Source: Lacipirellula parvula (GTDB lineage: Bacteria > Planctomycetota > Planctomycetia > Pirellulales > Lacipirellulaceae). Taken from it: DNA of 64,000 nt. How positions within the stretch are numbered: position 1 is the first letter of the stretch; each line of letters starts with the position of its first letter. Both the position numbers and the translations under genes were made by a program. The notes beneath the pieces were generated by a model that saw only the letters and a list, made by a program, of their open reading frames with translations, was not told the DNA's origin and did not search any database. The stretch is taken from NCBI RefSeq assembly GCF_009177095.1, contig NZ_AP021861.1:6182501-6246500 (forward strand), in the 5' to 3' direction. Of the stretch, positions 1-9,382 are shown in pieces.

Positions 1-1071
1 GTATTGGGCCAGGCGCTCGCGATTGCCTCGATCTACGGGATGTTCGTCATGCCGGCGATGGCCGTCTGGAAATTCTTTCGCGTCCCCGGGAGGTGGAGCA
101 AGGTGAAGCGGGTTCGACTTTACATCACCTTGTCGCTGCTGGCAGGCGTCGTCGCGTCGCTCTTCCTCGTTCCGCTGCCAATGCACGTGATGGCGCCGTT
201 CGAACTGCAGCCCTATGACGCCGACAGCGTCTACGTCGAAGTTCCGGGCCGATTGGTACAGGTCGCCGTCAAACCTGGCCAGCGCGTGAAGAAGGGCGAC
301 ATGATCGCTCAGCTCGAGAACCTCGAACTTGAAATGTCGATCGCCAAACTCGAAGGCGAACGCGCCGGGCTGCTCACAGAACTCGAGACGCTCGATTCCC
401 TGCTTTATCAACCTTCAAAAGCACAGGAGGCGGCCCTGCGCTGGGACACCGCGCACAAGCAGCTCGAAGGCAACTCCAAACAACTCGCCCAAAAAGAAGC
501 CGATCTCAAGCGGCTTACGATCACCGCCCCCCGCGACGGCGTTATCATTCCGCCGCTGCGCACGCTCGACCGTCCCCGTACCGACGTCGCCGAACTTCCC
601 CCCTGGACCGGCACGCCGCTCGACGAGCGCAACCTCGGTTCCAGCCTCTCGCCGCAAGGTCAGCAGAATCTGATCTGCATGATCGGCGATCCCAACGAAT
701 GGGAGGCGGTGATGATCGTCGACCAGGACGACTTCGGCCTCGTCCTGGACGGCCAAGAAGTGCAGTTGATGTTCGAGGAGTCGGCTTACCATGTGTTCAA
801 GACGCACATCTCCAGCATCAGCGGCGAGCATGTCACCGCCGCGCCGACGCGGCTCGCGAGCAGCAACGGCGGCTCCCTCGCCGCCCAGCAGAACCCCGAC
901 GGCTCGATCAGCCCGCTGAACACGTCATTCCAAGTCACGGCCCGGCTGAACAACTCGCAAGAACTGCTCCACAACGGCCTCACCGGCGCCGCCCGCATCG
1001 ACGTCGAGCCCAAAACCGTCATGCAACGCGTCGGGCGGTACCTGGCTCGAACGTTCAACTTCGAGTTGTAG
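1..1071 (+). CDS. HlyD-like periplasmic adaptor portion of an M50/HlyD exporter (5' truncated by window)
   Basis: The frame is open to base 1, so the true start lies outside the window. The visible 356 codons begin with hydrophobic segments (about residues 5-20 and 38-58), then a biotinyl-lipoyl half motif (GRLVQVAVKPGQRVKKGD), a Glu/Leu/Lys-rich coiled-coil hairpin (about 100-165), the returning half (ITAPRDGVIIPP) and a beta-rich tail. This is the architecture of the C-terminal half of the complete fusion protein at 41608-43806, so the missing N-terminus probably carries an M50-type membrane domain. It would connect an inner-membrane component to an outer-membrane channel. An ordinary HlyD adaptor with a longer membrane part is the alternative. 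A hairpin-rich repeat follows the stop codon. Confidence 0.75.
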   Translation, partial: VLGQALAIASIYGMFVMPAMAVWKFFRVPGRWSKVKRVRLYITLSLLAGVVASLFLVPLPMHVMAPFELQPYDADSVYVEVPGRLVQVAVKPGQRVKKGDMIAQLENLELEMSIAKLEGERAGLLTELETLDSLLYQPSKAQEAALRWDTAHKQLEGNSKQLAQKEADLKRLTITAPRDGVIIPPLRTLDRPRTDVAELPPWTGTPLDERNLGSSLSPQGQQNLICMIGDPNEWEAVMIVDQDDFGLVLDGQEVQLMFEESAYHVFKTHISSISGEHVTAAPTRLASSNGGSLAAQQNPDGSISPLNTSFQVTARLNNSQELLHNGLTGAARIDVEPKTVMQRVGRYLARTFNFEL

Positions 1072-1080
1072 CTCGATCAA

Positions 1081-1159
1081 TCTCGCCAAGGCGCAAAGCC
1101 GCAAAGGTTTCGCTGCGCACCTTTGCGAAAACTCTGCGCCTTTGCGCCTTTGCGAGAGA
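1081..1159. repeat. Inverted dispersed repeat of the 'CGCAAAG/CTTTGCG' family
   Basis: The left part (TCTCGCCAAGGCGCAAAGCC) is mirrored by the right part (CTTTGCGCCTTTGCGAGAGA). A related copy lies at 11908-12030. It sits between the exporter gene and the dehydrogenase gene and could fold into a long hairpin in RNA. Confidence 0.7.
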
Positions 1160-1193
1160 CAATTGGGCCTGATCAAACCGTGGCGGCGTGAAC

Positions 1194-1199
1194 TACAAT
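1194..1199 (+). promoter_or_regulatory. Candidate -10 element (TACAAT), leaderless configuration
   Basis: TACAAT ends eight bases before the ATG at 1207, and no Shine-Dalgarno sequence lies between. A transcript from this -10 would begin at or next to the start codon. No convincing -35 is visible. Confidence 0.4.
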
Positions 1200-1206
1200 C
1201 GAATGT

Positions 1207-2178
1207 ATGCTAGACGTCTATTTCTACGAAGCGTTTGAAGAAGAAGCCGAAGCCCTGCGCCGGTTGCTCCCCGCGTCTTTCACGGCCGGCTACACCGATC
1301 TCACCATTCAAGAGACAAGCCACGCGGCGCCTCCGGCCCGGGTGATCTCGGTCCGCACGCAGTCGATCCTGCCGCTCGCGTGGGCGCCCGAGCTGCAAGC
1401 GATCATCTCGCGCAGCACCGGCTACGACCATCTCACGGCCTACGCCGCCGCGACCAAGGCGCCAGTTGCCCTCGGCTACTTGCCGCTGTACTGCCATCGC
1501 GCCGTCGCCGAGCAGGCGATGCTGCTCTGGATGGCGCTGCTCCGCCGCTTGCCGGTGCAAATGCGGCAGTTCCACGACTTTCATCGCGACGGCATCACTG
1601 GCTTCGAGTGCGAAGGCCGCACCCTCGCCGTCGTCGGCGTCGGTCACATCGGTCGCGAAGTTTGCCGCATCGGCGCTGCTCTCGGCATGCGCGTCGTCGC
1701 CGTTGATCGCGCCCCGACGCACGCCGACGTGAACTACGTTTCGATTGACGAAGCGCTGCCGCAGGCCGACGTGCTAGTCTGTGCGATGGATCTCAACGCC
1801 TCGAACCACGGCTACTTCGGCGCCGACCAGTGGAAGCAGGTAAAACGCGGCGCGGTGTTCGTCAACGTCTCGCGCGGCGAACTGAGTCCTTCGGCCGAGC
1901 TCGTCGCAGCGCTCAACGCCGGCCAGCTGAGCGCCGTCGGCATGGACGTCTACAACCACGAGCCGAAGCTCGCCGTCGCTCTTCGCACGAAGCAACCTTC
2001 CGACGACGCCGAAGTGCAAGCAACGCTGGAACTCGCCCGCCGCGACGACGTCATCTGCACGCCCCACAACGCGTTCAATTCGTTCGAAGCGGTCGAACGA
2101 AAGAGCGACCACTCAGTGCAGCAAATTGTCGCCCTCCGCAACACGGGCAAGTTTCTCTGGAACGCCCCGGTCGGTTAG
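1207..2178 (+). CDS. D-isomer-specific 2-hydroxyacid dehydrogenase
   Basis: This 323-residue protein has the layout of D-2-hydroxyacid dehydrogenases, cytoplasmic NAD(P)-dependent enzymes that interconvert 2-hydroxy and 2-oxo acids. The Rossmann motif GVGHIGREV is at about residues 139-147. The three family active-site positions are visible: Arg in NVSRGEL, Glu in YNHEP and His in CTPHNAFNS. The helix rich in AVAEQAMLL is also typical. Length fits the family (310-340). Two ATGs are possible (1203 is in another frame); 1207 keeps the frame and follows a -10-like TACAAT closely. The exact substrate (lactate, glycerate, phosphoglycerate) cannot be told, and no neighbouring pathway gene helps. 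Confidence 0.9.
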   Translation: MLDVYFYEAFEEEAEALRRLLPASFTAGYTDLTIQETSHAAPPARVISVRTQSILPLAWAPELQAIISRSTGYDHLTAYAAATKAPVALGYLPLYCHRAVAEQAMLLWMALLRRLPVQMRQFHDFHRDGITGFECEGRTLAVVGVGHIGREVCRIGAALGMRVVAVDRAPTHADVNYVSIDEALPQADVLVCAMDLNASNHGYFGADQWKQVKRGAVFVNVSRGELSPSAELVAALNAGQLSAVGMDVYNHEPKLAVALRTKQPSDDAEVQATLELARRDDVICTPHNAFNSFEAVERKSDHSVQQIVALRNTGKFLWNAPVG

Positions 2179-2186
2179 GCACACAG

Positions 2187-2316
2187 GTTAGGGTTTCAGC
2201 CCTTCCTTAAAAGCCACCGGCTCTGCCGGTGAACGTAGTGAGAGTTGAGCGCGCCAGCAGTTCGTCCACCGGCGGAGCCGGTGGCTTTCATAAAGTGCCG
2301 GGCTGAAAGCCCAACC
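2187..2316. repeat. Nested inverted repeat (CCACCGGCTC..GAGCCGGTGG family)
   Basis: An outer arm pair (2187-2202 with 2300-2316) surrounds an inner arm pair (AAAGCCACCGGCTCTGCCGG at 2210-2229 with its complement at about 2269-2288). The structure is a two-level hairpin filling most of the gap between the dehydrogenase and the AsmA-like gene. Confidence 0.75.
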
Positions 2317-2435
2317 TACGCTGCTAGCACCCGAGCCGCCCAACTCGCCTAGGACGCCGCGCCCGCTACGCCTAGAATCCGTTCGCCCGCGCCGGCGCCC
2401 GTTGCGCCCGCGCGCCTTCATTTCCAGGCGAACCC

Positions 2436-5400
2436 ATGGCCAGACGGCGACGATACAACGACGATGAACAGCTCGACGTAGACGAACTTCCCTCGTCGCG
2501 CCGTGCACGGCGTCGACGCGGCGCTCGTTGGAAATTACTCATCGTCCCCGCGGCGCTGGTCGCGCTCGCCATCGCGGCGCCGACGATCATCGCCCGGTCG
2601 CCCCTCCGTAATACGCTTCTTGCCAAGGCTGTCCCCGCGTCGGTCGGCAAGCTCACCGCTCGCGACGCCGCGTTCTCGTGGACCGGAGGCCAAGCCCTCG
2701 GCGGCGTCGTCTTCATAGACGCCAAGGGAACGCATCAGTTCGAAGCTGAAAGCATCCAAACAAGCCGGTCGCTCGTAGGCTTCCTCTCCAACTCAAACGC
2801 CCTGGGCAAAATCACGCTGACGCGCCCGGTGCTCCATGTTGAAACTCGCGACGGCGGCAGCAGCGTCGAAGACCTCGTCGCTCAAATCGCCGCGGCTGCT
2901 GCCCAATCGGCGCAAGCAGCTGGCGGCGGCCCCAGCGCGCCAAAATCATTTGAAATCGAAATCGTCGACGGCATGCTCGTCGGTCACGACCTCGCGACCG
3001 GCCAGCAATGGCAAGTCGTCGGCCTCGCCGCCACGGCTAAACCGCTCCCCGACGCTGGTTGGGACGTCGTCGCCGACGGCGTCATGCGGCTTGGCGCCCC
3101 TGCCACCGCCGGCATGCCGGCGCCCACGGCAGTGGCCGACCAAGCAGGCCGCTTCAAGTTTCACCTCGCTCCCTCAGCGCCCGCCAATGGCGCCCCCGCG
3201 ACCAATAGCCAGACAATGCAGCTGATCGCCGATCGCCTGCCGCTCGCACCGATCGAGCCGTGGCTCGCTCGCGTTCTGCCCGGCGCCAAGGTCACTGGCG
3301 ACGCTTCCGCCGATCTTAACGTCGCGTGGGCGTTGCCGGCGGTCGATCCCGCGGCGCCGGTCGCTGCGAACGGCATGATGGCCCCCGGCGGTTGGGTCGC
3401 CGCGAAGGGGAACATCGACGCCGCGAATCTCCGCTTCACCGCCGTCGCCCTCTCGGGCGACTTGCTCGAACTCGCCAGCGCCGCAATCAAGCTCGACGCA
3501 ACGCTCGCCGGCGATCGCCTCACCGCTCGCAATTGCACCGCCAACGGCGACTGGCTGCAGGCGCAACTCAACGGCGAATTCAACCTCCAAGAGATTCAGC
3601 AGCTCAGCCTGAAGTCGCTCCCCACCAGCGACGCCACGATCACCGCCCGCGCCGAGTTGCCGCAACTGACGCGGATGCTGCCCCGCACGTTGCGAATCCG
3701 CCCTGGCGTGCAGGTCGACGCCGGTAGCATGGAAATCACCGCCCGTAGCGAGAAAACTGGAGCCGTTCGCACCTGGACGGCCGCCGCCGCGCTGCAGAAC
3801 CTCGTCGGCACCGACGGCCAACGCCCGATCCGCTGGACGAAGCCGTTTGAAGTCGGCGTCGATGCGATCGAAACCGCCGCCGGCCCGCAGCTACAGCGGG
3901 CGCTGCTCCGTTCGACGTTCGCCAGCGCCACCGCCGACGGGACGTCGGGCGGCCTCCAAGGCGACCTCGAATTCAACCTCGCCGAACTGGCCGAGGAACT
4001 CGGCCAGTTCCAAGACCTCTCCGCGTGGCAGTTGCAAGGCACTGGCTCGGGCAAGTTCTCGATCCGCGACACTGGCGCCGATCGCTTCGCCGCCGGCGCC
4101 GAACTCGACTTGCAGCAAATCGACGTTCGCCGCGCGGGCAAGGTCGTTTGGAACGATCCGCAGGTCCGCGTCGAAATCCAAGCCGAAGGCTCGCGACTGC
4201 AGTACCAACCGCAGCGGATCGACAAAGCGACCCTCTCGGTGACCGGTCCCGACGACCGCCTCGCCGCCGAGTTGCTCGAACCGATCAACCTCGCCGACGC
4301 CAATCGTTCGTGGTTCGTGAAGATCAACGGCAACGGCCCGCTCGAACGTTGGGCCGGCCGGTTGCGGCCGTGGGTCGCCGGCGTGCCGGAACAACTCGCA
4401 GGCCAATCGACCATCGACGCCCAACTTCGCGCGGCGCCAGGACTGCTGCAAGTCGATCAGTCGCAGTTCAACGTCAAAGAATTCGCCGCGCAGGTGGGCG
4501 CGACGCGAATCGTCGAACAAGAAATCCAAGCCGCCGGCGACTTCCGCTGGGAAGCCGCGACTCGCCAGTTTACGTCGAAGGCTTATCAACTGAGCAGCAG
4601 CTCGATTGCCTTCGGCACGCGCGAAGTCTCTGTCCAGTTCGCCGACGTCGGCCCGCCGACCGCCCGCGGCGAGGTTGCCTTCCGCGGCGATTTCGATCGT
4701 ATGTCCGCATGGGGCGATCTGCTCGGCGGACAAACCAGCGACGGCTTGCGGCCGCGCGGACAGTTCGAAGGGCTGTTGCAACTCGCCAGCGATGCTCAAC
4801 GCGCGACCGCCACGATTCGTGGTTCCTCGGCGCCGTTCCAGTTGGTCAACGCCGCCGACGGCTCGCTTGCCTGGAACGAACCCCGCATCGACTTCGCCAC
4901 GCAAGCGTCGTACACGAACGCCGACGATCGCCTGCAACTGAGCGACATGCACGTCACCGGCAAGACGATGAAGCTCGACGGCGGCGGCTCGATCGACCAG
5001 CTCCGCACCGCCGGCCTCGTGAAGGGCGACGTCAACTTCACCTACGACGCCGCGGAACTCGCCCGCTTGCTCACCGCGTACCTTGGTCCGAACATCCAGA
5101 TCACCGGCGCAAACCAAGCGAAGCTAGTCGCCAATGGCCAGCTGTACGCTTCCGCCTCGCCTGGAGGAGCCGGGGGAGCGATTCCCGGCGCCACGCTGCC
5201 CACCACCGCCCCTGGCGAAGCATTCCCTACCACCCCGCCGCTCAACAACACGAACGAATGGAACGGCGCGGCCACGCCAATCTCCACTGCAGCCCCCGCA
5301 GCGATCCCGATTTCCACCGCTCCGCTGTCCCACTGGTCGCGTCGATGGACGCTCGACACCGCCACCGGCTGGAGCGCCGCGAACGTCTTCGGCCTGCCGA

Positions 5401-6302
5401 TTGGCCCCGCCCAGCTGAACGCCAAGGTTCAAGACGGCCAAGCGAACTTCACGCCGTTGCAACTCACCGTCGGCGAAACGGGCCGCGTCAGCCTGACGCC
5501 GCGGGTGCTGCTCGATGCAAATCCGCAGGTGCTTGAGCTGGCGCCCGGACAAACGATCTCGAACGTCGCCATCTCGCCCGAAGTCAGCGAGCGGATGCTT
5601 AAGTACGCCGCCCCAATCATCGCCGGCGCCGCGCGGACGGAAGGTTCGTTCTCGTTCTTCCTCAATGAAGCCCGTATCCCGCTGCGGCAACCAAAGGCAG
5701 GCCGACTGGATGGTCGACTGACCGTTCACAATCTCGCCGTGACGCCGGGCCCGATGATTCAAAACATCGCCGTGCTCATTCAGCAGATCGACGCCCTCAG
5801 CAAGAACAGCCAGAACATCGGCCAGAACCTGACCGATAACCTGAACCAGGGCCTCGGCAACATCAACCAAGGGATCGGCGGCATCATCGGCGCCGTCGCC
5901 CCGAATCGCGCCCCAACCGCCGCGGCCGAGCCGATCAAAGGCCTGACAATGAGCGAGAAGGCGATCGACGTCACGATCGTCGACGGCCGCGTCTACCACA
6001 AGAATCTCGAGTTCCTCATTGATGACGTCCCGGTCCGCTCCAACGGTTCGGTCGGCTTCGACGAAACGCTGAACATCGTCATCGAAGTGCCGATCCAACA
6101 AAAATGGGTCGGCAACAAACCAGCGCTGCAGTCGCTCGTCGGCCAGGTGATTCAGATCCCCGTCACCGGCACGTTCGCGAAGCCGCAAGTCGACAACCGC
6201 GCCGTCGGCAGCTTCGTCGCCCAAGCCGCGCAACAAGCCGCGGGCGGCATCATCGGCGAAGAGCTGAATAAGGCGTTTGATAAGATCCTGAAGCCGCGGT
6301 AA
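2436..6302 (+). CDS. Very large AsmA/TamB-like membrane-anchored protein
   Basis: This is a 1288-residue protein. It starts with an Arg-rich cytoplasmic tail (residues 1-31), one membrane helix (about 32-54, LLIVPAALVALAIAAPTII), and then more than 1200 residues of beta-rich sequence with repeated 'GDFDLQ..L.A'-type strands. This is the pattern of AsmA-like or bridge-like lipid-transfer proteins that span the periplasm. The C-terminal part (from about residue 1080, with ARTEGSFSFFLNEARIPL and GRLDGRLTVHNLAV) is the segment most like AsmA/DUF748 repeats. The role, moving lipid or assembling the outer membrane, is inferred from that family. The gene appears monocistronic and converges on pgi. 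Family assignment was made by eye, without a profile search. Confidence 0.6.
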   Translation: MARRRRYNDDEQLDVDELPSSRRARRRRGARWKLLIVPAALVALAIAAPTIIARSPLRNTLLAKAVPASVGKLTARDAAFSWTGGQALGGVVFIDAKGTHQFEAESIQTSRSLVGFLSNSNALGKITLTRPVLHVETRDGGSSVEDLVAQIAAAAAQSAQAAGGGPSAPKSFEIEIVDGMLVGHDLATGQQWQVVGLAATAKPLPDAGWDVVADGVMRLGAPATAGMPAPTAVADQAGRFKFHLAPSAPANGAPATNSQTMQLIADRLPLAPIEPWLARVLPGAKVTGDASADLNVAWALPAVDPAAPVAANGMMAPGGWVAAKGNIDAANLRFTAVALSGDLLELASAAIKLDATLAGDRLTARNCTANGDWLQAQLNGEFNLQEIQQLSLKSLPTSDATITARAELPQLTRMLPRTLRIRPGVQVDAGSMEITARSEKTGAVRTWTAAAALQNLVGTDGQRPIRWTKPFEVGVDAIETAAGPQLQRALLRSTFASATADGTSGGLQGDLEFNLAELAEELGQFQDLSAWQLQGTGSGKFSIRDTGADRFAAGAELDLQQIDVRRAGKVVWNDPQVRVEIQAEGSRLQYQPQRIDKATLSVTGPDDRLAAELLEPINLADANRSWFVKINGNGPLERWAGRLRPWVAGVPEQLAGQSTIDAQLRAAPGLLQVDQSQFNVKEFAAQVGATRIVEQEIQAAGDFRWEAATRQFTSKAYQLSSSSIAFGTREVSVQFADVGPPTARGEVAFRGDFDRMSAWGDLLGGQTSDGLRPRGQFEGLLQLASDAQRATATIRGSSAPFQLVNAADGSLAWNEPRIDFATQASYTNADDRLQLSDMHVTGKTMKLDGGGSIDQLRTAGLVKGDVNFTYDAAELARLLTAYLGPNIQITGANQAKLVANGQLYASASPGGAGGAIPGATLPTTAPGEAFPTTPPLNNTNEWNGAATPISTAAPAAIPISTAPLSHWSRRWTLDTATGWSAANVFGLPIGPAQLNAKVQDGQANFTPLQLTVGETGRVSLTPRVLLDANPQVLELAPGQTISNVAISPEVSERMLKYAAPIIAGAARTEGSFSFFLNEARIPLRQPKAGRLDGRLTVHNLAVTPGPMIQNIAVLIQQIDALSKNSQNIGQNLTDNLNQGLGNINQGIGGIIGAVAPNRAPTAAAEPIKGLTMSEKAIDVTIVDGRVYHKNLEFLIDDVPVRSNGSVGFDETLNIVIEVPIQQKWVGNKPALQSLVGQVIQIPVTGTFAKPQVDNRAVGSFVAQAAQQAAGGIIGEELNKAFDKILKPR

Positions 6303-6305
6303 GAA

Positions 6306-6412
6306 ATGACGAATGACGAAATCTGAATGACGAGTGACGAATCCTTTCAGATCATCAAACGCCTCTCGCATTTTCCATTCGTCATTCTGGCTTCGTCATT
6401 CGTCATTCGTCA
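6306..6412. repeat. ATGACGAATGACGAA inverted repeat between convergent genes
   Basis: The left part carries tandem ATGACGAATGACGAA words and the right part carries their complement (CATTCGTCATTCGTCATT). A second copy lies at 7871-7971, so pgi is bracketed by this family. The last bases (TCA, read as TGA on the minus strand) form the pgi stop codon. Confidence 0.8.
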
Positions 6413-7807
6413 TTTTCGTAGGATCGCGTTCATGTTCTTCTTATAAGCCTCAACCCCCGGCTGCCCGTAGGGATTGATGCCGATGAGCCGCCCCTCGACC
6501 ACCGTGGCGAGCATCATGAACTGGAAGAACTGCCCCAGCGTGTATTCGTCGAGTTGCGGCAAGTGAATGTCCGCCGTCGGGCGGTTCGCTTCGCGGTACG
6601 CCTGGTTCGTCCCTTCGATTGCCGCGGCGAGCACCTGCGGAATGCTCTTCTCCGCCAACTCATTCAGCCCGTCTTGATTGCGGTCGCTTGAGCCGATCTT
6701 GATCGCTCCGCGGCTCGGAGTATCGACGATCAAGTTGGTGATCAGCTTGTCGCGGGCGCCCTCCTGATGCTGCTGCCCGCGGCTGTGGAGATCGCGAGTG
6801 TTCACCACCGTGAGCGGCAAGGCGCCGACTTCGTGCTTGCCGAGGCTCTCGGCCAGCAACTGGTCGTACCACAGGCCGGCCGCTTCGAGCCGCTTGCCCC
6901 ACGTCGAGAGGATCCGGGTATAGCAGCCGCGCAGCTCTTCCATGAGGTGGCAGACGCCGACGTACTGCAGCACGATGTTCGTCGCCGGGCCGTTGTTGCG
7001 GAAATGTTCGTTCATCGCCGCGGCGCCCATCAGCAGCCGTTCGACGTCGAGCCCCAAGAGCGCCGCCGGCATCAAACCGACCGCCGAGAGAACCGAGAAC
7101 CGCCCGCCGACGCCGTCGGGAACTTCAAACACTTCCTTGCAGCCGAGGGCCTTCGACAGTTCGAAGAGCTTGCCGCTCGTACCGGTCACCGGGATCACAT
7201 ACTTGGCGATGTCGCCGGCATCTTTGCCGAGCGACGCCGTCAGGTCGTGCAGCAAAATGCGGAACGCGGCAGCCGTTTCGAGCGTGCCGCCACTCTTGCT
7301 GATGCAAACCAGGCCCCACTGATCGCCGCGGCTCTGCAGCAACCGTTGCAGATCGAGCAGCGCGTCGTTGTCGACGTTGTTCCCTTCGAAATAAATCCGC
7401 GGCCGGCCGCGGCGCATCGCCGGTTCGACTTCGTTGTAGTACTGATGGCAGCAAGCTTCGAGCAGCGCCCGCGCGCCCATATACGAACCGCCGATGCCCA
7501 GCACGACGACGCTCTGGGTCTCGGCGCTCAATCGGTCGGCCGCCGCCTTGATGCGGGCCAACTCGCTCTTCGCGCCATGCGAGCGGAAGTCGCCGAGCAA
7601 CCGATCGGGCAATTCATGGAACCCCGCATCGAGCGGATTCTTCTCCGCCGAGGGTTCAACGCCGTCGGCCCACAGCTGCGCGTCGGCGAGCACTTCGTCG
7701 CGAGCTTCATCGAGATGGCCCGCCAAGTCAGCCAGTTGCTCCGGCGTGATCCCATGCTCCGGTAGAAACACCCCGCTCGGGTCATACGAAATGAGTTGAT
7801 CGGCCAT
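6410..7807 (-). CDS. pgi: Glucose-6-phosphate isomerase
   Basis: This 465-residue cytoplasmic glycolytic enzyme interconverts glucose-6-phosphate and fructose-6-phosphate. The phosphosugar-binding motifs are present: VVLGIGGSYMGARA, SKSGGTLETA, and the family signature GGRFSVLSAVGL. Catalytic residues are visible as Glu in LLAESLGK, His in SRGQQHQEGARDK and Lys in NPYGQPGVEAYKKNM. Length matches the shorter bacterial type (about 450). The TGA stop lies inside a dispersed ATGACGAA repeat, and another copy of the same repeat lies just upstream of the start. It points away from apgM, so the two glycolytic genes are not co-transcribed. Confidence 0.97.
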   Translation of the reverse strand: MADQLISYDPSGVFLPEHGITPEQLADLAGHLDEARDEVLADAQLWADGVEPSAEKNPLDAGFHELPDRLLGDFRSHGAKSELARIKAAADRLSAETQSVVVLGIGGSYMGARALLEACCHQYYNEVEPAMRRGRPRIYFEGNNVDNDALLDLQRLLQSRGDQWGLVCISKSGGTLETAAAFRILLHDLTASLGKDAGDIAKYVIPVTGTSGKLFELSKALGCKEVFEVPDGVGGRFSVLSAVGLMPAALLGLDVERLLMGAAAMNEHFRNNGPATNIVLQYVGVCHLMEELRGCYTRILSTWGKRLEAAGLWYDQLLAESLGKHEVGALPLTVVNTRDLHSRGQQHQEGARDKLITNLIVDTPSRGAIKIGSSDRNQDGLNELAEKSIPQVLAAAIEGTNQAYREANRPTADIHLPQLDEYTLGQFFQFMMLATVVEGRLIGINPYGQPGVEAYKKNMNAILRK

Positions 7808-8124
7808 GACGAAAGTCCTGTGTAAGTGGGACGTTTGCGATTTAATCGGGCAAAGTGCGAAGGGCTACTAATGACGAATGACGAAACCAGAATGACGAAT
7901 GAGGAGCCGAACTGAGACCGCCGTTTCACAGCATTTTTCATTCGTCATTCGGATTTCGTCATTCGTCATTTACCCCTAGGTCAGGGCTCGCCTTAGGGCA
8001 GCCCGTCTCCATATCCTCCCCATCCCCGCCCCCCCGGCAAGTGCCCCTGCCCCCGGTCGCAGCCGCCCGTTAAAATCACGGGTTCGCTGTTTCCTCACAC
8101 CCTCCAGCCGATAGTCTGCCCGCC
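7808..8124. repeat. Divergent pgi/apgM intergenic region with ATGACGAA repeat
   Basis: Bases 7871-7971 hold the second copy of the ATGACGAATGACGAA inverted repeat. The rest is C-rich (about 7980-8070). A weak -10-like TTAAAAT lies near 8072-8078, in front of apgM. No gene is visible. Confidence 0.65.
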
Positions 8125-9345
8125 ATGGATACCCACGCCCTCACCCGTCAGCTTTTCGTCAAGAACGACTCGAAGATCGTCATGTTCGTCGCCGACGGCC
8201 TGGGCGGCCTGCCGCAACAACCGGGCGGGCTCACCGAACTCGAAACCGCGAAGACCCCGAACCTCGACAAGCTCGTGCGCGAAGGCGTCTGCGGCAGTAG
8301 CATCCCCGTCGCGCCCGGCATCGCCCCCGGCAGCGGTCCCGGCCACCTCGGCCTGTTCGGTTACGACCCGATCACCTACCTCATCGGCCGCGGCGCCCTC
8401 GAAGCGACCGGCATCGGCTTCAAGCTCGAAGAAGGCGACGTCGCTATCCGCGCGAACTTCTGCACGCTCGACGCCGCCGGCAAAATTAGCGACCGCCGCG
8501 CCGGCCGCATCGCCAGCGAAGAGTCCGCCCCGCTCGCGATCAAGCTCCGCGAAGTGAAAATCCCCGACGTGCAAATCTTCGTCGAGCCGGTGAAGGAACA
8601 CCGCTTCGTCGTCGTCCTCCGCGGCACGGGCGCCAACAAGGGCAAGCTCGGCGACTTCGTGCACGACACCGACCCGCAAGTCACCGGCGTCCCGCCGCTC
8701 GACCCCGTCGCCGGCAACCCCGAGAGCGAAGCGACCGCGAAGATCCTCAAGGAATTCGTTCGCCAAGCGCAAGAACTCCTCAAGGCCGAGAAGAAGGCCA
8801 ACGGCTGCACCCTCCGCGGCGTCGCCAGCAAGCCGAGCATCCCCAGCTACGAAGACGTCTACGGTCTCCGCGCCGCCGCGATCGCCGTCTACCCGATGTA
8901 CAAGGGCCTCGCCCAACTCGTCGGCATGGACATCCTCGGCCACGCGAAGACGCTCGACGAGCAAATGGAAGTCCTCAAAGAGAACTGGGACAAGTACGAC
9001 TTCTTCTTCATCCACTTCAAGTACACCGACAGCACCGGCGAAGACGGCAACTTCGACGCGAAGGTGAAGCGGACCGAAGAATTTGACGCCGCCGTGCCAA
9101 AGATCATGGCCCTCAAGCCGGACGTGTTCATCGCCACCGGCGACCACAGCACGCCGAGCATGCTCGCCAGCCACAGCTGGCACCCCGTGCCGACGCTGCT
9201 GTGGGCGAAGAATTGCCGCACCGACGGCGTCGAACAATTCGGCGAACGCGACTGCCTCCGCGGCGGGCTGGGGCAATTCGAGGCGAAGCACCTCATGACG
9301 CTGGCGCTGGCGAATGCAGGACGGCTCGGCAAGTACGGGGCGTAG
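8125..9345 (+). CDS. apgM: 2,3-bisphosphoglycerate-independent phosphoglycerate mutase, archaeal-type
   Basis: This 406-residue protein belongs to the alkaline-phosphatase superfamily and interconverts 3- and 2-phosphoglycerate. The N-terminal metal site is in MFVADGLGGLP, followed by the catalytic serine region GIAPGSGPGHLGLFGYDP, which is diagnostic of the ApgM branch. The second metal site is in TGDHSTPSMLASHSWHP near the C-terminus. Length agrees with the family (about 400). The start is the ATG at 8125; there is no obvious Shine-Dalgarno sequence. It lies downstream of signal-free, C-rich intergenic DNA and 37 bases before the signal peptidase gene, so the two may be co-transcribed. Confidence 0.95.
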   Translation: MDTHALTRQLFVKNDSKIVMFVADGLGGLPQQPGGLTELETAKTPNLDKLVREGVCGSSIPVAPGIAPGSGPGHLGLFGYDPITYLIGRGALEATGIGFKLEEGDVAIRANFCTLDAAGKISDRRAGRIASEESAPLAIKLREVKIPDVQIFVEPVKEHRFVVVLRGTGANKGKLGDFVHDTDPQVTGVPPLDPVAGNPESEATAKILKEFVRQAQELLKAEKKANGCTLRGVASKPSIPSYEDVYGLRAAAIAVYPMYKGLAQLVGMDILGHAKTLDEQMEVLKENWDKYDFFFIHFKYTDSTGEDGNFDAKVKRTEEFDAAVPKIMALKPDVFIATGDHSTPSMLASHSWHPVPTLLWAKNCRTDGVEQFGERDCLRGGLGQFEAKHLMTLALANAGRLGKYGA

Positions 9346-9382
9346 GCATCTAGCCCCGCTTCGCAACTGGGAGGCAACCGCA